A DNA stretch of 64,000 nucleotides from Siphonodentalium dalli. Lineage: Eukaryota > Mollusca > Scaphopoda > Gadilida > Siphonodentaliidae. The stretch covers positions 156,296,875 through 156,360,874 of the forward strand of contig CP136062.1 in assembly GCA_032622095.1 (NCBI GenBank), written 5' to 3'. Position numbers and translations under genes: made by a program. Below the pieces are notes generated by a model. That model saw nothing but the letters and a program-made list of their open reading frames with translations. It was not told the DNA's origin and ran no database searches. How positions within the stretch are numbered: the first letter of the stretch is position 1; each line of letters starts with the position of its first letter. Of the stretch, positions 1-11,830 are shown in pieces.

Positions 1-20
1 CTAGTAGTTTCCGAATGAAA

Positions 21-70
21 TGTTCAGATAAGTTCTACAACCGGCCAGTGTAGAACCTATTGTCTGAACA
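21..70. repeat. Intronic hairpin, copy A
   Basis: An inverted repeat starts TGTTCAGATAAGTTCTAC and ends GTAGAACCTATTGTCTGAACA-like. It can fold into a stem with a short loop. Equivalent hairpins lie at 14532-14581, just downstream of the RGK G4 exon, and in diverged form at 63814-63871, in the first intron of RGK gene C. Confidence 0.7.
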
Positions 71-1386
71 TTATATATAGGTATGTCTCATCTGCACTTG
101 TATTATCTGTTCGTCTGTCGTCTGCTAATAATATGTCATTCCAATATATACTGTTATACCTGATGGGAGAAACTATTTTGTGATGACATGGTTAACATCT
201 TCATGGACAGTTTATTACATATATTATTGCAAATGTTCTAGCAATGGGTCAATATCTTCAAAAGTTTAAATATGTTCACTAGACGCACAAAACACTTAAA
301 TATACTTTACCTAGATCCAGCTATGTATGGCCCATCTCCAACTCTCTTCAATAGAATATATGCAATAAATTAATGAATTTGAGTCGTCGTGCATGAGTGA
401 AAAAAACAGTAAGTTAGTCTATTACATCGCCCATGAAGAGTATGTACTGTTGCAAAGGGAGATAAATCATGAGTCAGAAATAAGCTAAATGTTTTTGAGC
501 AGAAATAACAAATCTAAATTAAATTGAACGTGAGTTGAATCATTGTGAACATCTACAGTACACCGGTTTATCACATAATTAACCGTTAAACCCGTCCCAA
601 TGTTTTAGTAAGACTCACGTGCATTATCGCTGCGCGCAGTGACGTACGGGCTTAGATCAATGGTGTCGAAGCCAATTCGGGGACTTTATTATTATGTTAA
701 ACATAATGTAATTACGATATTCGATTTGTGTTGCGTTATTTAGTGTTGGGTGTAAGATAACATGGTTGATACGGGTTGTTGACAAAATTGTTCAACATGA
801 AAAGACACATTTGAAATTAAATATATTCGCTCTTGAATGTGCCTTTACATCATATTTGGTTGTGATAAGGAACCCAATATTAATTTTGTTAACCCCAGCC
901 TTTTCGATGTCGTTTTTCCTCGCTTATGTGTGACTGTGATAAAATGGATCTTAAATTCGTCGCATTTCTATGCGAATTGTATTATCATCTTCCAATAAAT
1001 TAGATTCTAGCCTCACAAAAGCTCGGCTCGAATATAATTTAGTGCACTCGGTTGATTAATTTCGTATAAATGTGCGACTCATTATATATCCTCTATGTTT
1101 CAAGTTGTTCTTTTGTAGGAAAATTGTTTTGACTTGAAACCCAGGAAGTGGTGCTTTGGAAGAAAGAGTGCTAAATTGCAAAATGGTATCCTCTCTGACA
1201 AATGCACAATTGTTTGCGCTCTATAATTACACTAGAGTTGCAGTGAATCCACAATTGTTATGATGCTGCTTTCTTTATGAAATATTTACTTTGTGAATTT
1301 GTTTCCATGGCCTCCGATGTTGAAACAAGCTACCTCTGCCCCTCCTTGACATACATTTTAACTTTCGAATGTCTCTTTTTTTACAG

Positions 1387-1595
1387 AAGGGAAAAAAGTC
1401 GCCCTGTCATACAACTGCAAATTTGTGGAGACATCGACACTCTTCAATCACAACGTGGATCAGTTGTTGGTCGGTATTCATAAACAAAACTCTCTGCACA
1501 ACAACGCGCGAACAGGCTCAGGGAGGAATATGAAGGCACTTTTACCACGCATTTTCAAGAGTAAAGCATCATGTGAAAATTTGATGAAATTATAA
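1387..1595 (+). CDS. RGK-family small GTPase, last coding exon (gene A, partial)
   Basis: This exon follows a pyrimidine tract ending in TTACAG. Read in phase 1 it encodes about 69 residues before TAA. It starts with an (E)GKK stretch, then NCKFVETS (the G5 region, family consensus DCKFIETSA), then NHNVDQLLVGI. It ends with a basic segment and KSKASCENLMKL, matching the conserved RGK carboxyl-terminal motif. RGK proteins lack a CAAX prenylation box, and so does this one. The exon encoding G4 should lie just left of the window, because copy B has its G4 exon 34 bases before the position matching base 1. Against the copy B exon there are five substitutions: three change residues (His to Asn, Glu to Gln, Lys to Asn, all away from consensus in A) and two are silent. 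Family assignment is strong, but whether A is functional is unknown. Confidence 0.9.
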
Positions 1596-1942
1596 TTTAT
1601 CAGTCACCTGTTCAGCAACATTCAGAGTATGATATGATGTTAATATAACAATTGTTATATATTTATCATCGGTTATGTGAGATCATGTAGCACGAGTGCT
1701 GTGTGGTAATGTGTTATCTTTGTCAGTGTTGAGAAGGAAACATGTATACCATTTTAAACAGAGAATACTTGAAGCTAATAACCATATCCTGTCATCCATT
1801 TGTAACTCAGATATATTCAAATCGAAATTATTCAAAATCATGGAATCATATGTTGTACACTTAGCTGCATATTTATATTACATAAATGTAGCATATAACG
1901 TATGATTATTTTGTAAGTTATGGATAATTATGTATGGTCTGA

Positions 1943-1948
1943 AATAAA
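1943..1948 (+). promoter_or_regulatory. Poly(A) signal AATAAA, RGK gene A
   Basis: A canonical AATAAA lies about 350 bases after the stop codon of the RGK last exon. It is conserved at 17813-17818 in copy B. It probably ends the 3' UTR; the region between stop and signal has no conserved protein. Confidence 0.55.
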
Positions 1949-1965
1949 ACTATATATGCATGTAT

Positions 1966-2100
1966 AGCATTATCATCATCACCATTATCACCGTTGTCAT
2001 CATCATGGTCATTATCGTAATCATCATAACTGCTATCTGTTATCACAATCAACATCATCATCGCCGGCATCATCATATTCATCGCCGTCGTCTTAAGTAA
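1966..2100. repeat. Imperfect ATC trinucleotide repeat, copy A
   Basis: An interrupted run of ATC/GTC/ATT triplets lies just beyond the poly(A) signal. Copy B carries the same array at about 17837-17968. Confidence 0.85.
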
Positions 2101-2286
2101 TCACCACCAATTGTTTGGATTATATGAGCATTGGTGGTTAACTATTTCGGTCGTAAATATATCTACACGCGCTTCCATTCATCAAACGACGTGATTTCCG
2201 TTACTAATTCCTTATTGATCATTCGGCAAAATCCGAGAACGGTGGGAAATTACCTCTCATTCGTAAGCGGCCAACGGGGTCGAACA

Positions 2287-2346
2287 CAATTAGGATCAGC
2301 TTTCAAAAAGTGGCCTGAAAATGAGTTACCTCTCTGGTCTGTCAGG
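2287..2346 (+). repeat. Left inverted repeat flanking satellite, copy A
   Basis: This 60-bp stretch contains TTTCAAAAAGTGGCCTGAAA and is the imperfect inverse of 5259-5317 on the far side of the satellite array. The pairing includes TTTCAAAAAGTG, ATGAGTT and GGTCTG blocks. Confidence 0.7.
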
Positions 2347-2369
2347 AAAATTTCGGGACCGTATGAACT

Positions 2370-5110
2370 TTAACCAGGACGGGCGTGTTGGGACCCTAAA
2401 GGGACGGGACAGTAATTCTAGCTGGACCCGGGCCGTGGCTATTAATCTAACCGCGGGCGGGACAAATCGGTACCCTAACCCTAACCGGGGTGGGACGCGA
2501 CTCTAACATTAACTGGGACGGGACCTTAGGCCTAACCCTAACCGGGACGGCAGCTTAACCCTAACACTGAACAGGACGACGCGGTATCCTAACCCTGACC
2601 GGACGGGACCATAAGTTGTATGTGGGTGTTCGGAACGGATTGTAACTTAACCATAACCGGACCAGGGCCCTACACCGGAGCGAAACGGTGCGGGACCCCA
2701 ACCTTAACCCAGACTGGACGTGACCGTAATTCTAGCTGGACCGTGACTCATAGTTCTAACCGCGGACGGAACAATTCGAGATCATAACCGGGGCGGGACG
2801 AACCCCTAACTCTAACCGGGACGGGAAATAAAGCATAAACATAACCCTAACGGCAGCTTAACTCTAAGACTGAACAGGCCTAGTCCGGCCGGACGGGACC
2901 ATAACCTTTATGTTGGGGTAGGAGGGACTGTAACTTTAACCCTAACCGGATCGGGGCCCTATCCAGGAACTGAACGGGGCGGGGCCCTAAGCCAGGCAGG
3001 ACGGGACCTTGACCCAACCCTGACGGGACATTAACACTGGCTACACCAATAACCCTAAACCTAAACGGCACTGGAAGGCTCTGAACGGGAATTTAACCCT
3101 AGCCCTAACCGAGACGGGACCATAACGCTAACCGTTAGGGGAACCCAACACTAACCGGGACGGGACCCCTGACCCTAACCTATTCGGGACGGGAGCTTAA
3201 CCCTAACTCTAACCGGGACGGTTGGAACCTAACACTAACAATACTCGTAACCTGATGGTGGATCCGGATGGTCCGTACATCGGACGGGACGAGCCGGGAC
3301 CATAACAAGGAAGAGACGGGACCACAGGACGGTACCCTAACTCTAACCGGAACCCTAACCCTACCCCGGGGCGGAAGTCAGGGGAAGGACGTTAATACAA
3401 ATCATAAGTTCATAACCATAATGGGGACGGGACCAGTCGGGGCAATAACAATAACTGAAACGAGGCCTTAAGCCTAACCACAAAGGGGACGGGACCTAAA
3501 CCATAATACGGACCAGAACGGGAGGTTAACATAACTACAACCGGGACTGGTGCTAAATCCTAACCCGTACCGGACGGGCGGGATTCTAATTTGGATGTGG
3601 TGGTTCGGAACGGTACTGTAACTTTAAACATACTCATGTCGGGGGTCTAACACGGAAATGAAGTGGGCGGGACCCAAACACTAACAGGACGGGACCTATG
3701 CCCCAACCGTGACCGTGACGGGACCCCAACCCTTGGCACAACTATAACCCAAACCCTAAAGGGACTGGACGGTTCGGGCGGGAACTTAAACACAACACAA
3801 CTAACCTGGACAGGGCTCTATCACTAACCGGTACGGAGCCTTAAACATAACCTTGGCGGGAGTTTAACCCTATCTGGGACGGGAAGTTACTACAATAATA
3901 ACTTACAACAATCGTTACCTGGCGGGTAATCCCGACCGCGGACGGGACGAGTCGGGACCCTAACCAGGACGGCACCCTAACCTTTAACTGAACGTAACTG
4001 GTTGGAACGGGACCTTAACACTAACCGTAACCATAAAACGGGACGCGGCCAGGGGACCTGACGTTTACACTAGCCATAACCGGGACTGTGCGGCTCTGGA
4101 CCGGAATATCACAATAACCATAACTGGGACGGGACCAGTCGGGACCCTAACACTAACCGGGACTGGACCTTTGCCCGATTCCTAACTCGAACTTGGACGG
4201 GACCTTGAGCCTAACCCATAACCGGGAAGGGACGGGACCACAACAAGGGCGGTATCCTAACAGTAGCCAGAACTGGACGGATTGGAACGGGACCTTAACC
4301 CTAACACATTACCCTAAACCGTGACCAGTGTCATGGGACGTTAACACTAACCATAACGACAACCCTAACCGGTACTGGACGGCTCTGAACGTGAAATTCA
4401 CCGTGGCGGGATGGGACTGGACCTTAAGCCTAACCTAATTGTGAGTGGACCCTGACCCGAACCGAGACAGGGTCTTAGCCTTAGCTCTAACCGAGAGGGG
4501 ACCGTAACACTATCCGAGATTTGACGGGAGCGTAAACCGAGCCCTAACTCTAAGCGGGACTCGACATTAAAACTAACTCTAGCTAATCCGGGGAGGAAGG
4601 GACCTAACCCTAATCTGGACGGAACCGTAACCCTAATTATAACAGGTACGGGACTCAAACCCTAACAGGACGGGATGTAAACCTTAACCCTAACTGGTAC
4701 TGGACCTTAAACCTAACTCTAAGCCGAACCGGGTATGGACGGGCCCTTAACCATCACTCTAACCGGGACGGGACCTTTAGGTTCCCCTACCCAACCGCGG
4801 CGGGTGTGTGCCGGCCCTCAATCCTACTCTAATCCGAATGCCAGCGGGAGGACATTAAACCTATCTCTAATCCGAATCGGGGCGGGATGGGACCTTAACA
4901 CTACCCATAACCGGGACGGGACTGGACCCACACACTGACCGTAATCGGCACGGGACGATAAGGGCCGTGACCGGACCCTAGTATAACAGGGATAGATCGA
5001 GATGGGACCTTTACACTATAGCACTAATCCTAAACGGGGCAGGACGGGGCTGGATCCTAACCCTAACTGGGACGGGACCCTAACCATAACCGGGATGGGA
5101 CAGCGGGGGC
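2370..5110. repeat. Degenerate CCCTAA/GGGACGGGAC satellite, copy A
   Basis: About 2.7 kb of highly degenerate short tandem repeats alternate CCCTAACC-type and GGGACGGGAC-type blocks. CCCTAA is the animal telomere hexamer on one strand, but runs of more than two exact hexamers are rare, so this is a telomere-like interstitial satellite and not a telomere. The open frames within it encode low-complexity peptides and are not genes. Relative to copy B, A lacks about 380 bp (B 20273-20655), with a short shared ACC at the break. Confidence 0.9.
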
Positions 5111-5258
5111 GGGTAGTGACGGTAACGGGGCGCGCGGGCGAAGCAAATCGTAGTTGTGTGGTTGGGGCGTCACTGTACGTCTGTTTTCGACCAATTGGCA
5201 CTGATGTTCTAATTTTTTCGGTCCAAATTATCGCCCCATGCACTTTCACTTCAACGTT

Positions 5259-5317
5259 CCAGACCGAGCATAGCGGCAACTCATATTCGGACACTTTTTG
5301 AAACTCGACCCAAATTT
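5259..5317 (-). repeat. Right inverted repeat flanking satellite, copy A
   Basis: Inverse partner of 2287-2346. Its reverse complement contains TTTCAAAAAGTGTCCGAATA followed by a GAGTTGCCGCT-like block. The roughly 150 bp just inside it (5110-5258) are non-repetitive and well conserved between copies. Confidence 0.7.
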
Positions 5318-5329
5318 ACTTCGGCTAAA

Positions 5330-6838
5330 TCGAATTATATCCAGCTATTATTTACATATACTTCTGAACACCTGATATATACATATTTTTTTATTTTGAA
5401 CTATCAACGTTAGCGTTGTTAAAGTAATGAGAGCGGATCTCAAGTTACAAAGTACACATACTAATAGCGCTGTCAATGGCTACCGTTTAAAACCTGTTTA
5501 CCCTGGAAGCCTATGACATTGTAGAGGTCGGTTGTGTATTATGACATCAAATTGAACATATCCATACTGCACATGGCGTCACTTTATATTGCAACCAGTA
5601 TTTTCGCATACGTCTTGAATTAACGAACAGCAGAGGAATATCTGCAGGTTGCTTTCATGTTTTCATTTCAATTCAATATATTGGGACGTTTGTACATCCG
5701 CAATCCGATAATTGACTAAGAGATGATTATAATTTTGCGTAGAAGTACAATTTAGTTTTATCTTATCGAATATGCCATTTCATTTTATGGCATTGTCCGA
5801 TTTATTTGATTTATATTCGTGAATAATCCTGTGTCTTTCAATTGTTCTTGGCTGACTCGCGATAGCTATTCACGTGATTAGATTCATATATCTGTATGTG
5901 GCTCATGTTTTCGTTTTTACATTGTGTATCATGGTTTTGCATGCTTCCATATCTACTGGTTAATTTATTTTGGCTTTTATGTGTTAATTTCATTTCATTC
6001 GAGTCTTTGGTAACGTACATAAATTGCCCAAAACCCGATATTTGGCCAAGCGATTATTCAACTTTTGCATAGAAGTAAACTTTATTTTTTGAAAATATCA
6101 TTTTATCATGACATTCACTGATTTGTATGATTGTTATTCATGCGCTCTGAATAATCCTGTCACTTTCAATTGTTGATTCGTGATCTTGAATCACGTGATC
6201 ATATTCATATATTTGGCGATTGCTCAAGCCGATGTTCTATGTTTTCACGTTTACTACACATAGCGATTACGCAGACCAATGTTCTACATGTACGTTGTAA
6301 TGTTTATTACATTACGTTGATTGTGTTCATGGTATACATTGTCCCGAATGTCCTTAACCAGACACCACATGTAAGCGAAAAATAAATTTGTCGGATCGGA
6401 ATAATGGACTTTGTCTCACTTACTCCCTATGCATGGAAATTGCTTTAATGGGCATCAAACCAGTTACATTACATAACTACGGTCTTTACTTATTGTATAC
6501 AAATTAATAGAAGTTCAGTAAAAATAACTATAATTTGATTAAGTCTCTTTAATCCGTTTTATCGAAGAAAATATATCGTCAAATGTATAGCGTATTGGGG
6601 TACTATTACTTGTACAACCACTTATCTCATATCTCCTAGATTCGTTTCGTTTGCAACTGATGGTAAATTGTGTTCTTAGTATTTGGTTGAAAGGTAACTG
6701 ATATGTATACTGTTGATACGTGCGGTTCCAGCTGGAATATACGCACCCCTGATCAAGACTTTATGGTCCTGCTAATGTGATGTGATGCTGGTGGTCTCTG
6801 CTGAATTTCTATAACGCGATTGGGGCGAACTGATGCTG
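5330..6838. other. Duplicated AT-rich spacer without recognised gene
   Basis: AT-rich sequence is conserved with copy B (about 21590-23099). Two stretches near 5690-5850 and 6045-6170 resemble each other (similar wording around TTGCATAGAAGT and ATCATTTTAT), suggesting an old internal duplication. No coding signal or RNA gene is seen. Confidence 0.5.
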
Positions 6839-6842
6839 TTAA

Positions 6843-7336
6843 AGGCACGTGAGGCCTTAGTTGTCGAAAATATTCATATTTGTTCCAATCACCGTAAACA
6901 GAAAAACATTAAAACGCATACAGTTTCGTTCATATATACCATGACCATCGCGTAAACAGCATGTTATCATACAGATTTACTATATTTTACCTAAGCAAGA
7001 GCAAGATTGTGTTACAGAAGACAGCACAGTGCTGCTGGCTAATCACACACAAATGGCATAAACGCTCTTTATTCGTTCCATTTCAGGAATTCACCAACAA
7101 AGAACGCTCTTTATTTTTAACATCATAATATAAACAAACACCAGAAAAGTAACTTTTTATGCTTTTGTTTACATAACAATGGTCAAAGATATGACAATAA
7201 CATACTGTTTATGCGATATTTCTTATTTGTATACGGACAAAGTCTGTCTACATTTTGTTGTTCTTTCTGTTTGTGGCGTTATTTGACGGGTGGAAATATT
7301 TTCACAGGATACCCACCGCCAAGGCCAACCGTACCT
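6843..7336 (+). mobile_element. TTAA-site MITE (only in copy A)
   Basis: The 494-bp element is flanked by TTAA (6839-6842 and 7337-7340). Its ends are AGGCACGTGAGGCCTT and the inverse of AGGTACGGTTGGCCTT. Copy B has the empty site with a single TTAA at 23100-23103 between the same flanks. A second member with better-matched ends lies at 34930-35421. TTAA targets are typical of piggyBac and Kolobok superfamilies, and no transposase is present. The superfamily is not decided. Confidence 0.9.
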
Positions 7337-8425
7337 TTAAGACAAAGTACCGTTATTTTTCAAATGTTGTCATTTTCTGGGTATATGGCTAATACGAGCG
7401 GTTTGGAATAAAACCAGTGCATGTTTGGAACATAACAAAACATAGACATTTTGAATAAATATAATAATGGCTGCTCTGGTGTTTGCAAAACTATGTGAAT
7501 TGCCATCTTTCTATAGTCGATTTGCCACAACTAACACAACCAATATAAACATATCTCGCAATATATATATGTGTTGGAATGTTTGATACACACAATGGCT
7601 TTTCATATTGCAGATTTTCCGAACGCCGCACAAATGACAATTTCAGAACAAATAACGTACATTTTCTTAACAGCGTAAATTTACCATGACAGCATCTTAG
7701 CAATTCAACAGGGCCCACCAGCATCGCATCACATTGACGGGTCCAGTTGACCAGTTGTGAAACTGTAATAGGATGAAACTTTAATGGCCTGACTGTATTT
7801 GTGTTCGAGGGTACGCCAATACATGGGATTCGTTAATCCAATAATTTATTATTGCGACAGTTCTTTAATCTTAGTGTTCGATATTCCGAGAGTTCGATAC
7901 TTAAGAATTTACAGCGACGTGGACATGAATAAAAGTCGGGCCTCATCAACATAAAATAAATGTTCCCTGAGGCATCACCACGCGCAAAAGAATCCCACCG
8001 GTATCAAATTTAAGCACCATACACACATTTGGGAACAGACAATTAACGCACCCGTATATCTAATTGCGTAAATGATACACAAATATCCAAATGTTCGTCT
8101 TTGTCGTGTCTTATACATGTATGTTACAACATATGTGACTTATTGGTGCTCTATATAAAGATTCTCGTACATGCACGTGCGTGAGCTACACATACACGTG
8201 TAATAATTTAACGCGATGCTGGAACGGATGTCAGCTTCTGTATGTGAGGAAACTACATGATATTCTGAAAGCTAGCGCGACCTACATGTATATTTACATA
8301 TTCGCGACTTTCGGACTATCGAATAATCGTAATATCTAACTATCTGACAAACGAACTGCCCTAATTTTTTCGTCGTCTGACAAATATACAACATTCATAT
8401 TTGAGAATATGTGGGACAGTTGAAG

Positions 8426-9494
8426 CACAGGTCCCCAGATCAAAAATTTACCCCACCCTCAATAATACTTAATCCCATAGAAATGTATTCAACTTGGCGG
8501 GGCCTAATTTTTTAAATTTTTTTCAGTCAAAAAACAAGTTAAAAATAGAAGAATTTTTTTTTTTGTTACATAAAGGCCTCATATATACGTAGAAATGTAT
8601 TTTCTTACTCTTCAATTTCATGTATCCCGCGTAAAAAATGGTTAAAAAAACTCCTGTTATGAGCACAGGTCTGACAGAAACCGGCTGTTGAAATCCCTCG
8701 TTCGAGATGGTGTCCGCTCAACTCGGTCAAAAAGCCGGATTTTTACACTGACTAGTGCTTCAAAAACGCCCTAACCGGTAAGTAGAAAAATATAGTATAC
8801 ATCATTAGAAGCGGAATCACGGCATCATATCTCTCGTATTTATTGAAAAATCAGTTTCATAAAACCGGAAGAAAATTTAAATTGTCCAAAACAAGCCATT
8901 TTGTAAGTAAGCTGAAATGACGTAATACTAATTGGCATTGGCCCAATATAAATCAAATATATAACGAAGAAGTAATGTACATACGATCTAAATGTTTACG
9001 AAGTTATATTCTTGTCCATGTGTATGTTTTCAAATCGGCATTCGTGTTAATTCAATCTTTATCTATTCTTTTAATTTTTTATAAATACATATTGTGTTGC
9101 ATAGAACTATAAATAGTACTCACGGCAAACTCGCAAAAAATGGCTGGTTTTTGGAAAATTTTAATTTGCTTCCGAATTCATGAATCTGATTTTTTCAATA
9201 AATACGAGAGATACGATGCCGTGATGTGGCCAGATTGGTTTGGGTGTGTCAGTAAATAATTCCGCTTCTAATGATGTATAATATATATATTGTACTTACC
9301 GTTGAGAGTTTTTGAAGCGCAAGTCGGTGTAAAAATCCGACTCGCTGACCCAGTTTAGCGGACACCATCTAGAACGAGTGATTTTAGCAGTCGGTTTGCG
9401 CCAGACCTGTGCTCATATCCGGAGTTTTTCTGAACCAATTTTACACGGCATACTTAAAATTGAAGAGTAATAAAATATCTTTCTACATATATAT
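8426..9494. mobile_element. Foldback element, copy A (right end truncated)
   Basis: Two long arms (about 8426-8900 and 9130-9494) are imperfect inverted copies separated by a spacer. Paired blocks include CTCCTGTTATGAGCACAGGTCT-type sequence, the AATAAATACGAGAGATA region and the AAGTCGGTGTAAAAATCCG region. Copy B keeps the full right end to 26707 with a near-perfect 8-bp target-site duplication. In A the last 150-200 bp are missing, so the A/B homology ends inside this element. Confidence 0.8.
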
Positions 9495-9999
9495 TTAAGA
9501 TATTACGGAAGTAGTGGCACGGGTTACTGTTTATTTAGCAAGTGTCTAAACTCGAGGGAAATGTGCGGCCCAAGCAGCCCAACATATTTATTGATTTATT
9601 TTAATTGTGATTTTGCGAAATAGTGAATTGGCATATACTAATAAATGACGCTTCCGCGTGCATCGTCTTGGTCGCTGCGGGACTTTCAACTCTTCCAAAA
9701 ACCAGGATCTTTGTTTGTAATGTATGTCAGTAAGTGCCTATTCGGGGTACCAGTTACAACAACAACAAGAACAACATCCAGCCTATGATTCATGGAACAA
9801 TGTTATTAAAAAGTTGATGTACATGATACAATCTAAACGCACAAATACGAAAAAAAAGTTGTTTAAATGAGAACTTTACAAGAAATATTGTTGTCGCTCT
9901 GAAACTTCGAAACTATGAAATAACTGGATACACAATTAATTATCAAACAAGAGTATTTCATGTGTCACGTCTCGTTCCGAAAATATCATTATACACACC

Positions 10000-10390
10000 A
10001 TCTGATAACGCAGTTTATTCAGGGACGGGTGTGTAAATAAGGGGCACAGTTATTTGAAAGATGACTGAAAGTTGAACCCACAACACTTACACAATGTACG
10101 TATGCCTGGGTTGGGCACAGGCTAGAATTTCATATTTGACACATAAATCATTTTAATGTGGGCCGGTATCAAGGTTAAAAATGGTCACCACTCGGATTTC
10201 GAAAACAAATTTATTTCATGCAGATGACAAATTTTGATAAGTGAGACCAGTATATGTAGCCACTGTTTCGCAGACATCGCTGCTACCTGATACGGGTGTG
10301 GTAAAAGTAAAATGAAACATTATTTTCAAAACTAACAAAACATGCTCTAATTATAACCAACCTTTTCTCAATACACACACCACATCCCTT
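10000..10390. repeat. Diverged direct repeat, unit 1
   Basis: This resembles 11335-11830 in the same orientation. Shared features include GGGTGTAAA, CCTGGTT/CCTGGGTT near GGCACAGG, TTTCAAAAACAAATTTGTTT-like text, a GCCACTGTTT(C/T)GCAGA block, and a CTCAATACAC end. Identity looks moderate with indels. This is probably an old repeat family or local duplication. Confidence 0.6.
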
Positions 10391-10904
10391 TTACCCCTAC
10401 TGAACATTTGAAACCAGACTGTCACCTTAATGGACGTGTCATTTCGTTTGTTTGCGATGGAGACCATATCTACACATGCTATGTATGATAATATGTATAA
10501 TGATCGTTGACACGCCATGTATATTTTCAACCGCAATAAGCAATATTGGTTGCGGTTTAACGCCACGTGGATATTTTCCCCCATCATATTTTGTTTGAAA
10601 AGGTCTAAAAGGCTATTACTATAAATTATTTAAGCTCACACTTCTTGAATGAAATTTTAATGAAATTTCAGTCGTCCACTGTACCTTGCAGTGTGAATGT
10701 TAGCATTTCAGTTAAGATTAAAAGAGAATGATACCTTGAAGAAGTACATATCATTTGAAGAAACATCAATGACGACATATACACATTGATGTGGACAAAG
10801 GCGACATATGCCAATGTGTACACAAGCAGAGTGGTATATATAACATGAAATGTTCCTTCTAAGTCGGTAGATTTGCCGAAACATTGTTAGTGAGAATATT
10901 GTCA

Positions 10905-11225
10905 AATTGATGCGATGCCAAACACTCCTGCACGGTGATAAAATAAATTGGAGAATAATCTTTCTCACAGTATTTATAATTAACAGATAATATATCAAAA
11001 CACATCATCATTATTATATATTAAATAAATGCAGTGAATATGGCGAAATAGTTTTCATTAGTTTATCGCCGATTGTTGCGTCCAGAATCGAGAAGTAAAT
11101 ATCTACATTTGAGCGAAGTTCAGATATTTTCTATGGAGTACTCACTATTTGCTTGACATTTTCGGCGTTGTTAGTAGAATGACACATTCACCAAATTGGC
11201 ATAGCACAGGATACTAATGGTGATA
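10905..11225 (+). repeat. Dispersed repeat, copy near 11 kb
   Basis: About 320 bp match 37305-37630 in the same orientation. Shared blocks include GGTGATAAAATA, TGGAGAATAATCTT, ATCGCCGAT, TTTTCTATGGAGTA, and GTTAGTAGAATG. No coding potential is shared. The second copy lies within the large inverted-repeat transposon at 34271-47203. Confidence 0.7.
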
Positions 11226-11334
11226 TTTGCTGGTCTTGCAATGACTTGCATGTGACATTCCAGTTTCTGCAGGCGTGGGTGCAGACATAAGACAGGGTGC
11301 ATATCGAATCAACTTAACAAATAATAATTGTGAT

Positions 11335-11830
11335 ATTTAGAGAAGGGACACTCCAGTTTCAGCAGGGCCGGGTGTAAAATGATGGGATCATCAAACCAGT
11401 GCACACTAACTATAATATGAACCCTCAACACAATGCCTGGTTAGAGCACAGGTTTATGCTTTAAGATTTGGTTGCAGCATTATTATTTTAATGGGGATAT
11501 AAATAGACAGAGTGGCATAGACCCCTTGATATTATGTGACACAAACGACATTTTCGAGCATAACTGGAAGAACGCTATTTCCTAACTCCAACATCAAAAC
11601 TGTTCTAAATACTCACCATTGGGATTTTCAAAAACAAATTTGTTTTAATGCAGATGATAAATGTAGGTGGTAAAACGGCATCAGCGTCGGTGGCCACTGT
11701 TTTGCAGAAATCGGTACTACTGCGGGTGGGAGGCAACGTAGTCTGAAACAATATTTTTTCAAAACTCAAAGAAACCCGATAAAGCTCACAAATTAATAAC
11801 TAACATTCTCTCAATACACGTGGCATATCG
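11335..11830. repeat. Diverged direct repeat, unit 2
   Basis: Partner of 10000-10390. It is longer because of inserted sequence in its middle (about 11490-11620). No gene is visible. Confidence 0.6.

Larger units (their letters stand above)
1..9494. repeat. Segmental duplication, copy A
   Basis: Base 1 aligns with base 14512, and near-identical sequence continues in the same order and orientation to about 9494. After that A and B diverge inside a foldback element. The shared content is an RGK last exon, its 3' UTR, an ATC-rich repeat, a large satellite with flanking inverted repeats, and a foldback element. The copies differ by scattered substitutions, small indels, a roughly 380-bp satellite deletion in A, and three transposon insertions. 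The window opens inside copy A, so its left end is not seen. Stretches not listed separately (5330-6838 and 7340-8425) are non-coding, with no gene I can recognise. Confidence 0.95.

Noticed and set aside
1696-1905. 69-codon open frame after the RGK stop codon (also 17564-17755)
   Set aside because: It lies in the 3' UTR before the poly(A) signal and has no family resemblance. Conservation between copies reflects recent duplication only.
2370-5110. True telomere or chromosome end
   Set aside because: CCCTAA units are heavily interrupted and duplicated internally, with ordinary sequence on both sides.
2880-5301. Several open frames of 60-99 codons in the satellite of copy A (and their equivalents in B)
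   Set aside because: They are low-complexity translations of the degenerate repeat, occur on both strands, and have no gene context.
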